This document shows positions 19,881 through 21,175 of a DNA stretch of 21,175 bases, piece after piece. The notes under the pieces were generated by a model, which ran no database searches, was not told the DNA's origin, and saw only the letters and a list, made by a program, of their open reading frames with translations. Every line of letters begins with the position of its first letter. Position 1 is the stretch's first letter. The position numbers and the translations under genes are program-made. The stretch comes from Sphacelaria rigidula (taxonomy: Eukaryota > Phaeophyceae > Sphacelariales), in the NCBI GenBank assembly GCA_964200075.2, contig CAXNAA020000457.1:1-21175 (forward strand), read 5' to 3'.

Positions 19881-20909
19881 GTATGTTGGCGTGGAATACA
19901 GTAGTAGATGGCGGTGTAAATTCTGTGCCATTTTGGTGTGCTATAATAGTTGTCCCAGTGTGTGTGAGGGTAGATGGCGGCATTCTGTGCCATGGTCCTG
20001 TCTTTTTCTGTGCTGTCCGATCGTAAAGAGTAGATTGCTGGGGACAACACACGATTCGTACGTTACTCACGCCTTCTGCAAAAACAAGATGCGATGCCAA
20101 TTTTTCTTCAGTTTACCGAACCGGTCGTTCTATAACCGAGGACATCGAAGAGGTCACTCCGAGCCCTTCAACACATGGCACGATGACACATACTATCACT
20201 CCACCCCAATGAGGTAACGATTTACATTCTTCACCCGCGTTTTTCATCGGTAGCTTCGTGGCCAAGAGATTGATGAGATCCACAATGCACAGCTGCACTA
20301 CGCTAGATGGGCTCTGAGCGTTATTGCTCAAACGTTTTTGCTTTTATTTGCTATGATGTGGATAATGATTTTAGATCCGCGAATTTTACGTTGACGGTTT
20401 AATATTATCCCTTTCCCTTCCTCTCGGGCTTTTATGCGTACGCCCGCGTCTATCCAGGAAGGTTTTTCTCGCACGCCAAAACGTATGCCGTTTCTTTCTG
20501 GGGCCGTGTCTGCGCGCTTTCTATTCGTCTCCTTGCTGTTGTCACAGTGCGGTTCATCTTGCATGATAGTAGAGGCGCATATCTTCTAGAAGTTACCGAG
20601 CATCCGAGGAAGAGCCTAATTCTATCGCAAACGCCACAGCTGGTGAACATTTAGCTGTTTCATGTTCACACATCCAAACTAACCACATTCATGTACAGTG
20701 CACTCCCAGACGTTTCCCCTCCACCTGCACTGTTTTGTCTCACCAGCTCTGAATCCCAACCTCTTCTCCTCGTGTCTCGCTGTGACTCTCTTGGCCCTCT
20801 AAGTCATGCCCCGAAATGTTACTCTAATCTGAAACCCAAAGCCTGGCCCTGACTTATTCTCCCAAACCGATGCTGACATTCCTCCCAATCGTACACCCTT
20901 ATCGCAAAG
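19881..20909 (+). other. Intron 1 of the mitochondrial carrier gene
   Basis: A 1,029-bp intron running from GTATGT to CGCAAAG, phase 0. It contains a short direct repeat at 19904-19931 and 19970-19993, where GTAGATGGCGG and ATTCTGTGCCAT recur with a 4-bp difference in the gap. Open frames inside are not recognised. A pyrimidine-rich stretch at about 20755-20805 precedes the acceptor region. Confidence 0.75.
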
Positions 20910-21092
20910 ATGGAAGTGGTAAAGACGAGGATGCAGCTACAAGGCGAGATGGGACTCAAGCCACGGCCGCCGGTGGCAGGGCAAGCCGCCACCACGGTAT
21001 ACCGCAACTTTGCGCACGCTTTTTTCCGCATCTGTAAGGAGGAGGGATTGCGAGGGATACAAGCGGGTCTTTTGCCTGGCCTCCTCCTGCAG
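20910..21092 (+). CDS. Mitochondrial carrier (SLC25A34/35, oxaloacetate-carrier-like) exon 2; gene continues beyond the window
   Basis: This exon is 183 nt, exactly 61 codons, phase 0 on both sides (acceptor GCAAAG, donor CTGCAG|GTGAGA). Spliced to exon 1 it reads NP-MEVVKTRMQLQGEMG, a complete mitochondrial-carrier signature (P-x-E-x-x-K-x-R). It then continues TVYRNFAHAFFRICKEEGLR followed by GIQAGLLPGLLLQ, the matrix helix and start of the second membrane helix of repeat 1. The MQLQGE continuation, and YR...F......EGLRG.Q.GL.P.L..Q, are typical of SLC25A34/35 and the yeast oxaloacetate carrier. The protein would sit in the mitochondrial inner membrane and exchange dicarboxylate-type substrates. 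The family is certain; the exact substrate is not. Repeats 2 and 3 lie to the right of the window. Confidence 0.93.
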
Positions 21093-21175
21093 GTGAGATG
21101 TGGAGGGGGGGGTGTACTCATGATCATGCATGCCATAGTCATAAGACCATTGACCTCGCACCCCTACAAAGTCGG
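21093..21175 (+). other. Start of intron 2 of the carrier gene
   Basis: Begins GTGAGATG and contains an 8-G run at 21105-21112. The window ends before the next exon. Confidence 0.75.

Overview
The window looks like nuclear DNA from an intron-rich eukaryote. Coding exons are short (72-200 bp), split by GT-AG introns of about 350-1,040 bp, and surrounded by decayed transposons, inverted repeats and simple repeats. No bacterial-style operon, rRNA or tRNA was seen. Gene structure, intron size and the type of LINE remnant would fit a brown alga or another stramenopile. That assignment is an inference, not something the sequence proves.

Region 1 (about 997-8348, minus strand): a multi-exon gene rebuilt here from ten coding exons whose splice phases all agree. 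Joined, they encode the N-terminal roughly 425 residues of a secreted glucose/sorbosone dehydrogenase-type beta-propeller (HHIP-like / PQQ sugar dehydrogenase superfamily). The 3' end lies beyond the left edge of the window. A run of 51 G sits near that edge.

Region 2 (8349-14853): a gene-poor stretch rich in mobile elements. It holds a 152-bp unit duplicated in tandem (9514-9817) and a broken LINE reverse transcriptase copy (about 9919-12325). A second, more truncated LINE copy in the same direction follows (about 13060-14225), and then a 561-bp MITE with 21-bp terminal inverted repeats flanked by TA (14293-14853).

Region 3 (14854-19685): mostly non-coding. It contains a cluster of short CGTAGATC-type repeats (about 15801-15935) and a 399-bp fold-back element with arms of about 120 bp at about 92% identity and further nested hairpins inside (16855-17253). 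It also has a TGTGTGTC minisatellite (17471-17529) and an unidentified reading frame interrupted only by TGA codons (18159-18603).

Region 4 (19686-21092, plus strand): the first two coding exons of a mitochondrial carrier (SLC25 family, most like the SLC25A34/35 / oxaloacetate carrier group). They are joined by a phase-0 intron that falls exactly within the carrier signature. The gene runs off the right edge.

The two confident genes are unrelated: one encodes a secreted sugar-oxidase-like protein and the other a mitochondrial inner-membrane transporter. I found no multi-gene system. The most unusual structures are the nested fold-back element, the MITE, the tandem duplication and the PQQ-dehydrogenase-like gene itself.
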